The notes under the pieces were generated by a model that was not told where the DNA came from, ran no database searches, and worked only from the letters and a program-made list of their open reading frames with translations. From NCBI GenBank assembly GCA_030530775.1, contig JAUMUG010000008.1, positions 117,392 to 181,391 on the forward strand: DNA of 64,000 nucleotides, given 5' to 3'. Shown piece by piece: positions 50,897-61,351 of the stretch. This DNA comes from Lautropia sp. (lineage in GTDB: Bacteria > Pseudomonadota > Gammaproteobacteria > Burkholderiales > Burkholderiaceae_E). A program made the translations under genes and the position numbers. The first letter of the stretch is position 1, and every line of letters begins with the position of its first letter.

Positions 50897-52117
50897 TCAT
50901 TGGTCCCGGGCGACCAGCCGAGCCCCCGCCATTTTGACGCTGCCGTCGCGACGCGCCATCACCGAGGCGCCACCGGCTACGCCAATGAAATGGAAGCCGT
51001 CGGCCACCTGCGCCGGTATCAACCGGTCGGCGAAACCACCATCGGCCAATTGCCCGAAACCATTGCTGCCCCAGGCCCAGACGCTGCCGTCACGCTTGAG
51101 TGCGAGAGTGTGTGCACCACCGGCAGCCACCTCCGCAAACCCATCACCGATGTGTACCGGCACCAGCCGGTCCGTGCGTGTGCCGTCGCCCAGCTGACCG
51201 AGCAAATTGCTGCCCCAGGCCCAAAGGCTGCCATCCAGCTTGATGGCAAAGGTCTGCGCACGCGAGGCAACCACATGCAAAAAGCCCTCGCCCACCTCGA
51301 CCGGCGTCAGCTGATCCCGGGTCTGACCATTACCCAGCCGCCCAGCCTCGCCACGTCCCCAGGCCCAGAGCCTTCCCTGTCGGTCGATCGCCATCGAGTA
51401 TCCGGAACCGGCCGCCACTTCCCGGAAACCTTCACCAATGGCCACCGGCGTATACGACGGTTGACGACTACCATTGCCCAGCTCGCCAAAGCGATTCTCC
51501 CCCCAGGCCAGCAACGTGCCATCCCGGCGTACTGCCAGACTGTGACGCTCACCGGCGGCGATGCTGACGATATCGTTGGCCACGGACACCGGACGATGAA
51601 CCTGCTTGAGCTCGGGCTTGCCGCTGCCCAGCTGCCCCTGTGTGTTGTCACCCCAGGCCCAGAGATCACCCTTCAGGTCGACGGCCAGCACATGCGCACC
51701 ACCCGCCGCCACCGAACGATAGCTCTGACCGGGTACCGGCAGAAAGCCTTCGGATTCATCGACGTCCGTACCGATGCCAAGCTGACCACGGTGATTGGCT
51801 CCGCGGGCCCACAACCGGCCATCGCCTCCCAGCACCAAGGTGAAACCCCGGGCATGTGACAATGCAGCCACTGGACCGATCAGCGCCGAAGGCACATCCC
51901 GCAGCGAATCGACCTGCAGTCCCTGTACCGGCGGCAGGTGATGCGAAGGTTCGGCCTGACGCACGACCGGCGGCTGCGGAGAAGAACCGACGATGGTGTC
52001 CGGTATGGCGTAGGCCCGTACGATCGGCCCGGTCAACGCGGCCACTCCCGACAGCCCTGTCAAGGCCAGACCCAAACACACACCGCCCGCAAGAACCCGA
52101 TGGGTCCTCTCACGCAT
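50897..52117 (-). CDS. Exported RCC1-repeat beta-propeller protein
   Basis: This 406-residue protein starts with a signal peptide (MRERTHRVLAGGVCLGLALT; hydrophobic stretch about 8-28). A spacer of about 60 residues precedes six full RCC1 repeats of about 50 residues, each with a core like DGSLWAWGSNLLGQLGDG, and a shorter seventh that loses the WGxN part. Seven blades would close a propeller, the fold of eukaryotic RCC1. Bacterial examples are often surface or secreted scaffold proteins of unknown function. The ATG at 52117 is chosen for the signal peptide; a longer frame upstream is open. It lies between an exported rhodanese gene and a carbonic anhydrase gene with no clear operon link. Confidence 0.85.
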   Translation of the reverse strand: MRERTHRVLAGGVCLGLALTGLSGVAALTGPIVRAYAIPDTIVGSSPQPPVVRQAEPSHHLPPVQGLQVDSLRDVPSALIGPVAALSHARGFTLVLGGDGRLWARGANHRGQLGIGTDVDESEGFLPVPGQSYRSVAAGGAHVLAVDLKGDLWAWGDNTQGQLGSGKPELKQVHRPVSVANDIVSIAAGERHSLAVRRDGTLLAWGENRFGELGNGSRQPSYTPVAIGEGFREVAAGSGYSMAIDRQGRLWAWGRGEAGRLGNGQTRDQLTPVEVGEGFLHVVASRAQTFAIKLDGSLWAWGSNLLGQLGDGTRTDRLVPVHIGDGFAEVAAGGAHTLALKRDGSVWAWGSNGFGQLADGGFADRLIPAQVADGFHFIGVAGGASVMARRDGSVKMAGARLVARDQ

Positions 52118-52490
52118 GATTGCCACCGCTGCACTCCCTTGTAGATCGAGCAACGGATTCTGCGGTGAGCCCCCGTCCGCCCCAAGCGGACGGACGAGCA
52201 CAGGCGGCGGACGGTACGGGGAAGCGGTTGTCCGGCACGTTGCCGTGGGCCGGGCGCCACAACGGCTGTGTCAGAAGCGCCTTTTGTATTCGAAGCGTAT
52301 CTTCAAGCCCTTGCCCGCACCCTGTATGTATGGCGTTACGCTCCTCCGATGCCGAAGCGCCGCTGCAAAACCGCAAAGCGTCGCGATATTTGGCCGGTAT
52401 CGCGGCGGTTGGCGCCTTTCCCCGGCTCTGGATGGTCGCCTGCATTCATTCGGCGCACGGCCCCAGTGACAGGTACCCGGCACAACCCGA
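52118..52490. other. Intergenic region between the rhodanese and RCC1 genes
   Basis: This 373-bp region lies between two - strand genes. I see no gene, promoter consensus or terminator in it. Confidence 0.45.
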
Positions 52491-52943
52491 TCATCGCTGC
52501 TGGATCAGCGAACGATAGGCTCCCTTGTTGACCGCCTGCGTATAGCCCATCCCGCGCAGGATACGCAGTGCCTGACCCGAACGGTTGCCGCTGCGGCAGT
52601 ACAGCATCACCGGCGTATCCTTGTCCGGCACCAGCGCTTCGATCTTCGAGGCCAGTTCATTGAGCGGCAGATTCACCGCTCCCGGTAGATGACCGTCGGC
52701 GTACTCCCGCGGCGTGCGGACATCGATCCAGATCGGGTGCCGCTCACGTGCCTGACCAATGGCAGTGGCCGATGTGCCCGTCCCCATGTCGGCAGCCACC
52801 GTCCCCGGGCTTGCAGCAGCTTGCCCGGAAGGCTGGACCGGATCTGCCGCCGGCGTCGCGGACGATGTCATCCCGAAAGTTGCTCCCGCGGCCAGGGTCA
52901 GTGCCACGACCGGCGCAGATGGACGTTTCAGACGAACCCACAT
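52491..52943 (-). CDS. Periplasmic single-domain rhodanese (PspE-like)
   Basis: This 150-residue protein has an N-terminal signal-like segment (LKRPSAPVVALTLAAGATFG) and one rhodanese domain (about 65-150). The domain has IDVRTPREYADGHLPGA and the active-site loop CRSGNRSG, where the Cys carries persulfide sulfur. It resembles PspE and GlpE in size. The ATG at 52943 fits the signal peptide, although no Shine-Dalgarno site is evident. Sulfur-transfer or thiol-redox roles are likely; the partner is unknown. Confidence 0.88.
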   Translation of the reverse strand: MWVRLKRPSAPVVALTLAAGATFGMTSSATPAADPVQPSGQAAASPGTVAADMGTGTSATAIGQARERHPIWIDVRTPREYADGHLPGAVNLPLNELASKIEALVPDKDTPVMLYCRSGNRSGQALRILRGMGYTQAVNKGAYRSLIQQR

Positions 52944-53196
52944 GATCGCCAATGAACTATTGAAGAAAAAGACGACACACCCAGCGAATCTGGGCAACGG
53001 AAACCACGAAGGCGGCAAATGACGATTCCACTGGAAACGGATTTCGCCCGCTCGGGCACTGCCGGGTGTATGCCATGCCCCGCAGACACAGCTGGCCCAT
53101 ACTGGTTGGTTTGCGACCCGCGATTATGTCACAGGCCGTATCATCAAGACCCATATCGATGATGGATCGTGCGACCAATGATACGCCAACCGATCG

Positions 53197-54675
53197 TCAG
53201 TCGCCCACCACCGGTTCTGCCGCTCGAGCCGCCTCCAGACGCTGCAGGATTTCCGGCGTGACATCACCGGTCACATACTTGCCGTCGAAGCAGGAAGCCT
53301 CGAAATCACCGGCACGGACACCGGCATCCAGCGCCGCCTGCTTCATCGCTTCGATCGACTGATAGAGCAACCCGTCGGCACCAATGGCCTTGCGGATCGC
53401 TTCATCGTCACGTTCGTGGGCGATCAGTTCGGTATGCGTCGGCATGTCGATGCCGTAGACATTCGGGAAACGCACCGGCGCCGCCGCCGAAGCAAAAAAG
53501 ACTTTGTTGGCACCGGCCTCGCGCGCCATCTGTACGATCTCACCCGATGTCGTGCCCCGTACGATCGAATCGTCGACCAGTAGCACGTTCTTGCCCTTGA
53601 ACTCGATGCTCATCGCGTTGAGCTTCTGACGTACCGACTTCTGGCGGACCGACTGGCCCGGCATGATGAAGGTGCGGCCGACATAACGGTTCTTGATGAA
53701 GCCTTCGCGGTAATCCAGATTCAGTTTACTGGCCAGCTGCATGGCCGCAGGCCTCGAGGTCTCCGGGATCGGAATCACGACATCGATGTCGCCGGCACTC
53801 ATTTGACGGTTCACGGTATCGGCCAGATTCTCGCCGAGCTTGAGGCGCACGTCATAGACCGAGGCGCCGTCGAGCACCGAGTCGGGACGGGCGAAGTAAA
53901 CATATTCGAAGATGCAGGGGGTCAACGGACCGGCCTTGTCATACTTGCAACTGTGGAAGCCGCCATCCAGATCGATGAAGATCGCTTCACCGGGTTCCAG
54001 ATCGCGCACCAGCTTGAAGCCCATGCCTTCGAGCGCCACCGACTCGGACGCCACCAAATATTCGGTATGGCCGTTCTCGGCTTCGGCCACGCCATAGCAC
54101 AGCGGGCGGATGCCATGGGGATCACGGAAAGCCAACATGCCGTAGTCGGCGATCTCGGCCACGCAGGCGTAGGCGCCCGATACGCGGCCGTGCAGCGCGG
54201 CCACCGCATCGAAAATCGCACCTTGGTCGAGCGACACCCCGCGAACCCGCGCATCCAGCTCGTGCGCCAGTACATTCAGCAACACCTCCGAATCCGAGTC
54301 GGTGTTGATATGACGGCGATCGCGCCGGAACAGTTCCTGCTTCAGGGCTTCGGCATTGACCAGATTGCCGTTGTGCACGAGCGTCAGACCAAAGGGCGCA
54401 TTCACGTAGAGCGGCTGGGCCTGATCACTGCTGCTGGCCGAACCGGCCGTAGGATAGCGTACATGACCGATACCGGAATGGCCCGGCAGTGCCAGCATAT
54501 TACGGGTGCGGAACACATCGCGCACCAGGCCACTGCCCTTGTGCATGGCAAAGCTGTGACCATTGCAGGTGGCGATACCGGCAGCATCCTGCCCCCGGTG
54601 CTGCAGCAACAACAACCCGTCGTACAGCAGCTGGTTGACCGGTGTGCTTCCCACCGCGCCCAAAATTCCACACAT
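53197..54675 (-). CDS. purF: Amidophosphoribosyltransferase PurF
   Basis: This 492-residue enzyme makes phosphoribosylamine from PRPP and glutamine, the first step of purine synthesis. After removal of Met1, Cys2 (MCGILGAVG) is the glutaminase nucleophile, so there is no propeptide, as in E. coli. HRGQDAAGIA, the PRPP-binding VLLVDDSIVRGTTSGEI and the C-terminal AAPVRFPNVYGIDMP confirm the family. Cysteines for a Fe-S cluster as in B. subtilis PurF are not evident. cvpA lies upstream on the same strand with a 248-bp gap. Confidence 0.97.
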   Translation of the reverse strand: MCGILGAVGSTPVNQLLYDGLLLLQHRGQDAAGIATCNGHSFAMHKGSGLVRDVFRTRNMLALPGHSGIGHVRYPTAGSASSSDQAQPLYVNAPFGLTLVHNGNLVNAEALKQELFRRDRRHINTDSDSEVLLNVLAHELDARVRGVSLDQGAIFDAVAALHGRVSGAYACVAEIADYGMLAFRDPHGIRPLCYGVAEAENGHTEYLVASESVALEGMGFKLVRDLEPGEAIFIDLDGGFHSCKYDKAGPLTPCIFEYVYFARPDSVLDGASVYDVRLKLGENLADTVNRQMSAGDIDVVIPIPETSRPAAMQLASKLNLDYREGFIKNRYVGRTFIMPGQSVRQKSVRQKLNAMSIEFKGKNVLLVDDSIVRGTTSGEIVQMAREAGANKVFFASAAAPVRFPNVYGIDMPTHTELIAHERDDEAIRKAIGADGLLYQSIEAMKQAALDAGVRAGDFEASCFDGKYVTGDVTPEILQRLEAARAAEPVVGD

Positions 54676-54923
54676 GGCTAAAACCCCTCAGGTAAACGAA
54701 GCGCAAGCAAATGCCTGCCGTGCTGTCCCGGACACTCCTGCCCATGAACGTATCTCTCCGACCCCAGGTTCGCGCCGCCGACGAAGCAGCGTCGTACAGC
54801 CGGTCTACTGGAGCGAGGTATGACGAATTTCCGTGATGGCATCTTCGGTATCGCCGGGGATCACACCTCGTCCTGGATTCGGGCTGCGCTTTCATCGCAT
54901 GCACGTACCTCTGGAACGGCGCA

Positions 54924-55415
54924 CTAGCGCGGTTGATATCGATTGAGCAGATCGAATCCCGCGGCCGCCAGCGCATCGAGCCACTCACGGCTATGCGCCA
55001 TCTGCCAGGCCGGCTCGGTGTGCAGGCCGAAGCGATGCGCCAGCATGGCCGCCGCGGTCACGATCAACACGGCACGCCCGACACCCAGCAGCGCCCCGAA
55101 GAAACGATCCAGACCACCCAGACCGATGGCACGGAAAGCACGCGACATCATGAAGCCGGCCAGTCGGCAGGCGATGTAGATGAGCAGAAAAGCGAGGATC
55201 TGATAGCCGAACATCGGCACATCGACCAAGCCCCGCAACATCGGCTGCAGCATGACGGCCACCGGGGTCGTCAGCAGAAATGCCAGGATCCACCCGGCCA
55301 GACCGAAGCCGGTCCGGATGAACCCCCGCCAGATCCCCAGTCCGGTCGAGATCAGCACGGACAGAACGAGAAACCAATCCCAGAGGGTGGCGCTGGCAGT
55401 GTAGGTCGAAAGCAT
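54924..55415 (-). CDS. cvpA: CvpA family membrane protein
   Basis: This 163-residue inner-membrane protein has four predicted helices and the family motif GGLDRFFGALLGVGRAVLIV. CvpA is named for colicin V production, and its family is linked to envelope and bile stress. The ATG at 55415 is preferred; a longer frame starts at 55466. It sits between the SPOR gene and purF, the conserved arrangement. Confidence 0.92.
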   Translation of the reverse strand: MLSTYTASATLWDWFLVLSVLISTGLGIWRGFIRTGFGLAGWILAFLLTTPVAVMLQPMLRGLVDVPMFGYQILAFLLIYIACRLAGFMMSRAFRAIGLGGLDRFFGALLGVGRAVLIVTAAAMLAHRFGLHTEPAWQMAHSREWLDALAAAGFDLLNRYQPR

Positions 55416-55455
55416 GATGAGGCGCCCGATCAGGCTGCTTGGAAGCGGATGTGCA

Positions 55456-56286
55456 TCACAGCGCAATCAGCGCCGCGGTGACACCGGCACGTTTCAGGGT
55501 TTGCTGCGCCTGTTCGGCCTGCTCCCGCGAATCGAAGGGACCGATACGCACACGGATCCAATCACCATTGGCCGTCTTCACCGTTTCGTGATAGGCGGTC
55601 ATGCCGGCCTTGCCGACACGGTCCGAGGCCAAGCGCGCGCTTTTGACATTGCTGTAGGCTCCCACCTGCAACAGAAAACGCCGGTTCCGACGTTCGGCTG
55701 GCCGGGCCGATCCAGACGAGGAACCCGGGTTGACCTGATCGATCAGCCGGGCCAGCACATCGTGCGATTCGGCCGGGGCCTGCGGACGGTTGGCCGGTAC
55801 GGCCGGCACCGGAGGACGCAGCGGAGCATCGGAAGCGCCACGGTCGGCCTTCTGCTGCTCCCGCTGCGCGCCTACTGCATTGGCGGCCGGCGGCGGCTGG
55901 CCCGACGATTGACTTCGCGCAGAAGGTTCACCGGGAAGAGGAGGCGTCGACCCGCCGGGTGGCTGTGCCGGTTCGACCCGCCGTTCTTCAAGCATCACCA
56001 GGCGCTCGGGCTCCCCCGGATCGCGTTCGGTACCGGGCGGCGGTGACGGCGGAGCCGACCAATCGGCGGAGTCGGAGTCGCCATCGGCCGAAGGCCGGGC
56101 GTCGGCCATCGTCAGCGGCAGGGTGCGCTGGCCGTTGCGGGGTTCGGATTCGAGCAGCATCGGCACGATGATGGCGGCCAACAGGCACAGCGCGATCGCG
56201 CCCACCAGCCGGTGCCGAGCCTTCTTTTTCTCAGCGAGCGCCGCATCCGAACCGTCGCTGGCTATCCGGGTTTTCTGACGTGACAT
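55456..56286 (-). CDS. SPOR-domain membrane protein (DedD-like)
   Basis: This 276-residue bitopic protein has a cytoplasmic N-terminus, one transmembrane helix (about 27-46, GAIALCLLAAIIVPMLL), a long Pro/Ser/Ala-rich periplasmic linker (about 60-195) and a C-terminal SPOR domain (about 200-276, FLLQVGAYSNVKSARLASDR, VRIGPFDSREQAEQA). SPOR domains bind denuded septal peptidoglycan, so a division role like DedD is expected. The start shares one base with the folC stop codon. Confidence 0.93.
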   Translation of the reverse strand: MSRQKTRIASDGSDAALAEKKKARHRLVGAIALCLLAAIIVPMLLESEPRNGQRTLPLTMADARPSADGDSDSADWSAPPSPPPGTERDPGEPERLVMLEERRVEPAQPPGGSTPPLPGEPSARSQSSGQPPPAANAVGAQREQQKADRGASDAPLRPPVPAVPANRPQAPAESHDVLARLIDQVNPGSSSGSARPAERRNRRFLLQVGAYSNVKSARLASDRVGKAGMTAYHETVKTANGDWIRVRIGPFDSREQAEQAQQTLKRAGVTAALIAL

Positions 56287-57617
56287 CAGTGTGTGGGCCG
56301 CGTTGCAGTCAAATCTTCTCGGGCAGCCGGCATGGCCAGCGCCACCGTGAGAAAGGAGCCGAAGACGATGATTCTATCATCGGCACCCGCACTCATCCTG
56401 GCCTGGCGCAATGCCTCGGCCGGTGTACCACCAACCCGCACACTCCGATCGATCCCCCGCCGCCGGTCCACTTCGTCCTCGATGCCGGCGCCGTGCAAAT
56501 GCCCGACCAGTTCGATGGCCGAAGCACCTCTCGGGCCGGGCAGGTCGCAGCATATCCAGTGATCGATCCTGCCTGCCAAATGTTTGATCACGGAAGGAAT
56601 GTCCTTGTCGGTCAACATGCCGAATACGGCATAGGTTGCCGGAAAGAAACCCATGTGATCGAGGTTGTGCGCCAAATGGGCGGCCGCATGTGGGTTGTGC
56701 GCGACATCGAGGATGACAGCCGGTCGTCCGGGTATCACCTGGAAGCGCCCGGGGATGTCGACGAGTGACAGCCCCTTGCGGATGTCCTGGGCGCTGACCG
56801 GCAGTTCTTCGCGCATCGCCTGCAGGGCCGCCAGCACACCGGAGGCATTGAGCAGCTGGTTGGCACCGCGCAGGGCCGGATAGGCCAGGCCGGCCCTGCG
56901 CTGGCCGCGCCCGCTCCAGGCCCACTGCTGTCGATCACCGGCATAGTTGTAATCGCGGCCGAACAACCACAGATCGGCACCGATTTTTTCGGCGTAATCG
57001 ATCAGGCTGCACGGCGGATGAGGATCACTGCAGATCGCCGCGCGGCCCGGGCGGAAGACATGGGCCTTTTCCAGTCCGATCCTTTCGCGGTTGTTGCCCA
57101 GCCATTCGGCATGGTCGATATCGACCGAAGTGACGATCGAACAATGGGCATCGACCAAATTGATCGCATCCAGGCGCCCGCCCAGGCCCACTTCCAGAAT
57201 CACCGCATCGAGCGGAGCCTCGGCAAAGGCCAGCAGAGTCACCAGCGTGGTGAACTCGAAATAGGTCAGCGACACATCGCCCCGCGCCAGCTCGACCCGC
57301 TCGAACAGGGGCAGCAGCGCCTCGTCGGTCAACGTCTGGCCATCGATGCGGACCCGTTCATTGAAATGTATGAGGTGCGGCGAGGTATGGCAGCCGACCC
57401 GGTAGCCGGCCGCCAGCAGTACCGACTCGAGCATGGCACACGTGGAGCCCTTGCCATTGGTGCCAGCCACCACGAAATGCACCCCCGGCAGACGGATATC
57501 CAGCCGGCGATAGACTTGGCCGATACGCTCGATCCCCAGATCGATCGGCCGGTCATGACGCGACTCCAGTAGTGACAGCCATTGCGCCAGCGTACGCGGC
57601 AATGTGAATGCACTCAT
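56286..57617 (-). CDS. folC: Folylpolyglutamate/dihydrofolate synthase FolC
   Basis: This 443-residue Mur-ligase-like enzyme adds glutamate to dihydropteroate and folates. The P-loop is GTNGKGSTCAMLE, followed by CHTSPHLIHFNERVRI, VILEVGLGGRLDAIN, IDHAEWLG and DVAHNPHAA. The ATG at 57617 follows accD by 10 bp. It is in the accD-folC-SPOR-cvpA order typical of beta- and gammaproteobacteria. Confidence 0.96.
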   Translation of the reverse strand: MSAFTLPRTLAQWLSLLESRHDRPIDLGIERIGQVYRRLDIRLPGVHFVVAGTNGKGSTCAMLESVLLAAGYRVGCHTSPHLIHFNERVRIDGQTLTDEALLPLFERVELARGDVSLTYFEFTTLVTLLAFAEAPLDAVILEVGLGGRLDAINLVDAHCSIVTSVDIDHAEWLGNNRERIGLEKAHVFRPGRAAICSDPHPPCSLIDYAEKIGADLWLFGRDYNYAGDRQQWAWSGRGQRRAGLAYPALRGANQLLNASGVLAALQAMREELPVSAQDIRKGLSLVDIPGRFQVIPGRPAVILDVAHNPHAAAHLAHNLDHMGFFPATYAVFGMLTDKDIPSVIKHLAGRIDHWICCDLPGPRGASAIELVGHLHGAGIEDEVDRRRGIDRSVRVGGTPAEALRQARMSAGADDRIIVFGSFLTVALAMPAAREDLTATRPTH

Positions 57618-57627
57618 GTATTTCCCG

Positions 57628-58542
57628 TCAGGCGTGCGACTCGGCAACCGATTCGCCATCGTGCGCATCCTGGCGCACGGGGGGCGGCAACTTCTGCAGC
57701 AGCGCCACCAGATCACCCAGCGTCGTTCGCATCCTGCTGCGGTGGGCGATCATGTCGATTGCACCTTTTTCAAGCAGGAACTCGGCCCGCTGGAAGCCTT
57801 CCGGCAGCTTCTCACGCACGGTCTGCTCGATGACGCGGGGGCCTGCAAAACCGACCAGCGCATTGGGTTCGGCAATCACTACATCACCGAGGAAGGCGAA
57901 ACTGGCCGACACCCCTCCCATGGTCGGATCGGTCAGCACCGAGAAATACGGCAGCCGCTCGGCGGACAGACGCGCCAGTGCGGCGGTGGTCTTGGCCATC
58001 TGCATCAGCGACAACAGCCCTTCCTGCATCCGGGCGCCACCCGAGGCGGCGATCGAGATGAAGGGGCAACGTTTTTCGATGGCGCGCTCGACACCCCGCG
58101 CAAAACGCTCACCGACCACCGACCCCATCGAACCACCCATGAACTCGAACTCGAAACATGCCACCACCACGGGCATCCCTTCGAGCGTACCTTCCATCAC
58201 CACCAATGCATCGGTTTCGCCCGAAGCGCTGGCGGCTTGCGACAGCCGTTCGGTGTACTTGCGCGAATCCTTGAACTTCAGTGCATCGACCGGGCGGACA
58301 TCATCGCCGATTTCCTTTTGATTGCCCTCGTCGAGCAGGCGCTCGACCCGCAACCGCGCCCGCAGCCGCATGTGGTGATCGCACTTGGGGCAGACATTGA
58401 GGTTCTTCTCGAGCTCGGTCGAATACAGCACCGAGTCACAGGCCGGGCATTTGACCCACAGCCCTTCCGGCACCTGCTTGGCACGCGAAGCACTGCTGGA
58501 ACGTTTCAGCCCCGGCGGCAAAATTTTGTTGAGCCAGCTCAC
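57628..58542 (-). CDS. accD: Acetyl-CoA carboxylase carboxyltransferase subunit beta
   Basis: This 304-residue subunit transfers carboxyl from biotin to acetyl-CoA in the first step of fatty-acid synthesis. The N-terminal zinc ribbon has CPACDS and CPKCDHH, and the crotonase-like core has [12 protein letters not shown] and [12 protein letters not shown]. It starts 15 bp after trpA and ends 10 bp before folC. Confidence 0.97.
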   Translation of the reverse strand: MSWLNKILPPGLKRSSSASRAKQVPEGLWVKCPACDSVLYSTELEKNLNVCPKCDHHMRLRARLRVERLLDEGNQKEIGDDVRPVDALKFKDSRKYTERLSQAASASGETDALVVMEGTLEGMPVVVACFEFEFMGGSMGSVVGERFARGVERAIEKRCPFISIAASGGARMQEGLLSLMQMAKTTAALARLSAERLPYFSVLTDPTMGGVSASFAFLGDVVIAEPNALVGFAGPRVIEQTVREKLPEGFQRAEFLLEKGAIDMIAHRSRMRTTLGDLVALLQKLPPPVRQDAHDGESVAESHA

Positions 58543-58557
58543 GACAGGAACTCCTTG

Positions 58558-59409
58558 TCAGATGTCGGGGTTTCGGGATGACAGGGTCACGGCATCGACC
58601 GCATCGCGCACACCACGCAGCCAGATCCTGGCCCGTTCGGCAGCGCCGGCCGCATCACCGGCGTCCAGCACTTCGATCAGCGCACTGCCGATGACGACCG
58701 CATCGGCAAAAGCCGCCACGCGGGCAGCGGTGGCCGCATCCTTGATGCCGAAGCCCACGCCCACCGGCAGGCCCACCGTCCGCCGAATCCCGGGCAGATT
58801 GCCGGCGACCGCATCGATGTCCAGATGCCCGGCCCCGGTCACGCCCTTCAGCGACACATAATAAATGTAACCGCTGGCGATGGACGCCATCTGCCGATGA
58901 CGCTCCGGGGTCGAGGTCGGCGCCAGCAAATAGATCAGATCGATACCACGGCTCTGCAGCGCCCTGGCATAGGGTTCGGCTTCTTCGGGGGGGCAATCGA
59001 CGGCCAGTACGCCATCGACACCGGTGTCAGCGGCCAACTCCGCAAAACGCTCGATGCCCATCGCTTCGATCGGGTTGCAATAGCCCATCAGCACGATCGG
59101 TGTCTTCCGGTCCTTCAGGCGGAAGGCTCGTACCAGCTCCAGCACATCGGCCAGACTGACGCCGGCGGCCAGCGCCCGGTCGTTGGCCCGCTGGATGGTA
59201 GGGCCATCGGCCGACGGATCGGAAAACGGTACCCCCAGCTCGATGATGTCGGCTCCACCGGCCACCAGCGCGTGCATGACGTCGAGCGCCACCTTCGGTT
59301 CCGGGAAACCGGCCGTCACATAGGGCACCAGCGCCGAACGATGCTGGGCACGGGCCGTCTCGAAGGCGGCTGCGATCCGCGGGGATGAACGCTTGTCGGT
59401 GGTACTCAT
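58558..59409 (-). CDS. trpA: Tryptophan synthase alpha chain
   Basis: This 283-residue TIM-barrel subunit cleaves indole-3-glycerol phosphate to indole for the beta chain. The catalytic Glu is in [16 protein letters not shown] and the Asp in the segment before [18 protein letters not shown] follows. The ATG overlaps the trpB stop codon by 4 bp (ATGA). Confidence 0.97.
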   Translation of the reverse strand: MSTTDKRSSPRIAAAFETARAQHRSALVPYVTAGFPEPKVALDVMHALVAGGADIIELGVPFSDPSADGPTIQRANDRALAAGVSLADVLELVRAFRLKDRKTPIVLMGYCNPIEAMGIERFAELAADTGVDGVLAVDCPPEEAEPYARALQSRGIDLIYLLAPTSTPERHRQMASIASGYIYYVSLKGVTGAGHLDIDAVAGNLPGIRRTVGLPVGVGFGIKDAATAARVAAFADAVVIGSALIEVLDAGDAAGAAERARIWLRGVRDAVDAVTLSSRNPDI

Positions 59410-60617
59410 GTCCAGGCTTCTCCTTGACCGCTGAACTGGGCCACGGTGTGCATATCCTTGTCGCCACGGCCCGACAGGCATACCAGAATGATCTGATCGG
59501 GTCGCATCCGCGGTGCGCGACGCACGGCCTCGGCCAGCGCATGGCTCGATTCCAGCGCCGGGATGATGCCCTCGATACGACAGCAGTCGTGAAAGGCCTG
59601 CAGCGCCTGCCGGTCATCGATGGGCACGTAGGATGCCCGACCGCTGTCCTTCCACCAGGCGTGCTCGGGGCCGACACCGGGGTAGTCGAGACCGGCCGAG
59701 ACCGAATGGGTTTCCTGCACCTGCCCATTGGCGTCCTGCAGCACATAGGTGCGGTTGCCATGCAACACACCGGCTCTGCCCCGTTGCAGGGAGGCCGCAT
59801 GGCGAGAAGTCTCGATGCCGTCGCCAGCCGCCTCGACCCCGATCAACTGCACGGATTCATCGGTCAGATAGGGGTGGAAAATACCGGCCGCATTCGAGCC
59901 ACCGCCCACACAGGCCACGATCACATCGGGCTGACGCCCGGCATACTCGGGCATCTGCTCGCGGCATTCCCTACCGATCACCGATTGAAAGTCGCGCACC
60001 ATCATCGGATAGGGATGTGGGCCGGCCACCGTGCCGATGATGTAGAAAGTGTCATCGACGTGTGTGACCCAGGCACGCATCGCCTCGTTCATCGCATCCT
60101 TCAGCGTGCTGGAGCCGGAAGTGACCGGCATCACCTTGGCGCCCAACAGATTCATCCTGTAGACGTTCTGCTTCTGGCGGGCGACGTCTTCGGCCCCCAT
60201 GAACACGGTGCATTCCATGCCATAGCGGGCCGCAACCGTGGCTGTGGCCACCCCGTGCTGGCCGGCACCGGTTTCGGCAAAGACGCGCTTCTTGCCCATG
60301 CGTCGGGCCAGCAGCGCCTGGCCGACCGTATTGTTGACCTTGTGCGCACCGGTGTGGTTCAGGTCCTCACGCTTCAGATAGATCTGCGCGCCTCCCAGTT
60401 GCTCGGACCAGCGGCGAGCATGGTAGAGCGGACTGGGGCGGCCGACGAAGTGCTTCAGTTCGTCATGGAACTCGGCCAGAAAGTCGGGGTCGTTCCGGTA
60501 GTGTCCATAAGCTTCGCGCAGTTCGGTCAACGCGGCGATCAACGTCTCAGACACGAACATCCCGCCATAAGGCCCGAAGTGTCCGAGCGCGTCGGGTAAA
60601 TCATAGGTAGTGGTCAT
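59406..60617 (-). CDS. trpB: Tryptophan synthase beta chain
   Basis: This 403-residue PLP enzyme joins indole and serine to form tryptophan. The N-terminal [16 protein letters not shown] and the PLP-lysine motif [12 protein letters not shown] are visible, with [12 protein letters not shown] binding the phosphate. The start shares one base with the trpF stop codon (TGATG); an in-frame TTG six bases upstream is unlikely. Confidence 0.98.
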   Translation of the reverse strand: MTTTYDLPDALGHFGPYGGMFVSETLIAALTELREAYGHYRNDPDFLAEFHDELKHFVGRPSPLYHARRWSEQLGGAQIYLKREDLNHTGAHKVNNTVGQALLARRMGKKRVFAETGAGQHGVATATVAARYGMECTVFMGAEDVARQKQNVYRMNLLGAKVMPVTSGSSTLKDAMNEAMRAWVTHVDDTFYIIGTVAGPHPYPMMVRDFQSVIGRECREQMPEYAGRQPDVIVACVGGGSNAAGIFHPYLTDESVQLIGVEAAGDGIETSRHAASLQRGRAGVLHGNRTYVLQDANGQVQETHSVSAGLDYPGVGPEHAWWKDSGRASYVPIDDRQALQAFHDCCRIEGIIPALESSHALAEAVRRAPRMRPDQIILVCLSGRGDKDMHTVAQFSGQGEAWT

Positions 60618-61351
60618 CAGCAATTCCGGTCTCGTCCAACCGCGACCGCCTGCAGGCGATCGAGATCGGCCCGCTGTACAGCAGCCATGAAACGTTCCAT
60701 TCTACTCACGTCTTTCACTCGTGGATCAGCGCCCTGAATCCCACTGGACACATCCACGGCGAAAGGCGATACCTCGGCAACGGCCCGCGCCACCGTTTCC
60801 GGGGTCAAGCCACCGGCCAGCACCAATCTGCTGCCCTGGCCCGGCGGCAGCATCGACCAGTCGAAGGCACGACCGCTACCACCGAATCCCTGACTGGCAC
60901 TGTCCAGCAAACAGGCATCCGCCCCTGAAAAATCGTGGCATGCAGCCATGATGGCAGCAGGGTCGGCCGGCACCCTGCCCTGTGCCGACAGGCTGGCGGC
61001 CACGACCGGATCGTCATCCAGTGGCGCAGTGCCGCCAATGCGCAGAGCCTTCCACCAGGGCAGGCTCAGCCCGCGCAGGCTGTCGGCGGTTTCGTTGCCA
61101 TGGGCCTGCAGCACGTCCAGCCCGACCTCGGCCGCCGTCGCATCACGTACCGCAGGATCTTCGTTCACGAACAGGCCCACCGCCATCACCCAGGAAGGCA
61201 GACGCCGCCGCAACCGTGCCGCCTCGGCCGGCTCGATGAAACGTGGGCTTGCAGGATAAAACACGAAACCGATGGCATCAGCCCCGATCGCCACAGCGGC
61301 ATCCACATCGGCTGGCCGAACCATCCCACAGAATTTCACACGAGTTCGCAT
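60617..61351 (-). CDS. trpF: Phosphoribosylanthranilate isomerase
   Basis: This 244-residue TIM-barrel enzyme makes the Amadori rearrangement in tryptophan synthesis. The acid/base pair is Cys in VKFCGM and Asp in [22 protein letters not shown] is the family loop. The ATG at 61351 overlaps the truA end by 16 bp. It is split from trpE/G/D/C, as usual in betaproteobacteria. Confidence 0.96.
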   Translation of the reverse strand: MRTRVKFCGMVRPADVDAAVAIGADAIGFVFYPASPRFIEPAEAARLRRRLPSWVMAVGLFVNEDPAVRDATAAEVGLDVLQAHGNETADSLRGLSLPWWKALRIGGTAPLDDDPVVAASLSAQGRVPADPAAIMAACHDFSGADACLLDSASQGFGGSGRAFDWSMLPPGQGSRLVLAGGLTPETVARAVAEVSPFAVDVSSGIQGADPRVKDVSRMERFMAAVQRADLDRLQAVAVGRDRNC

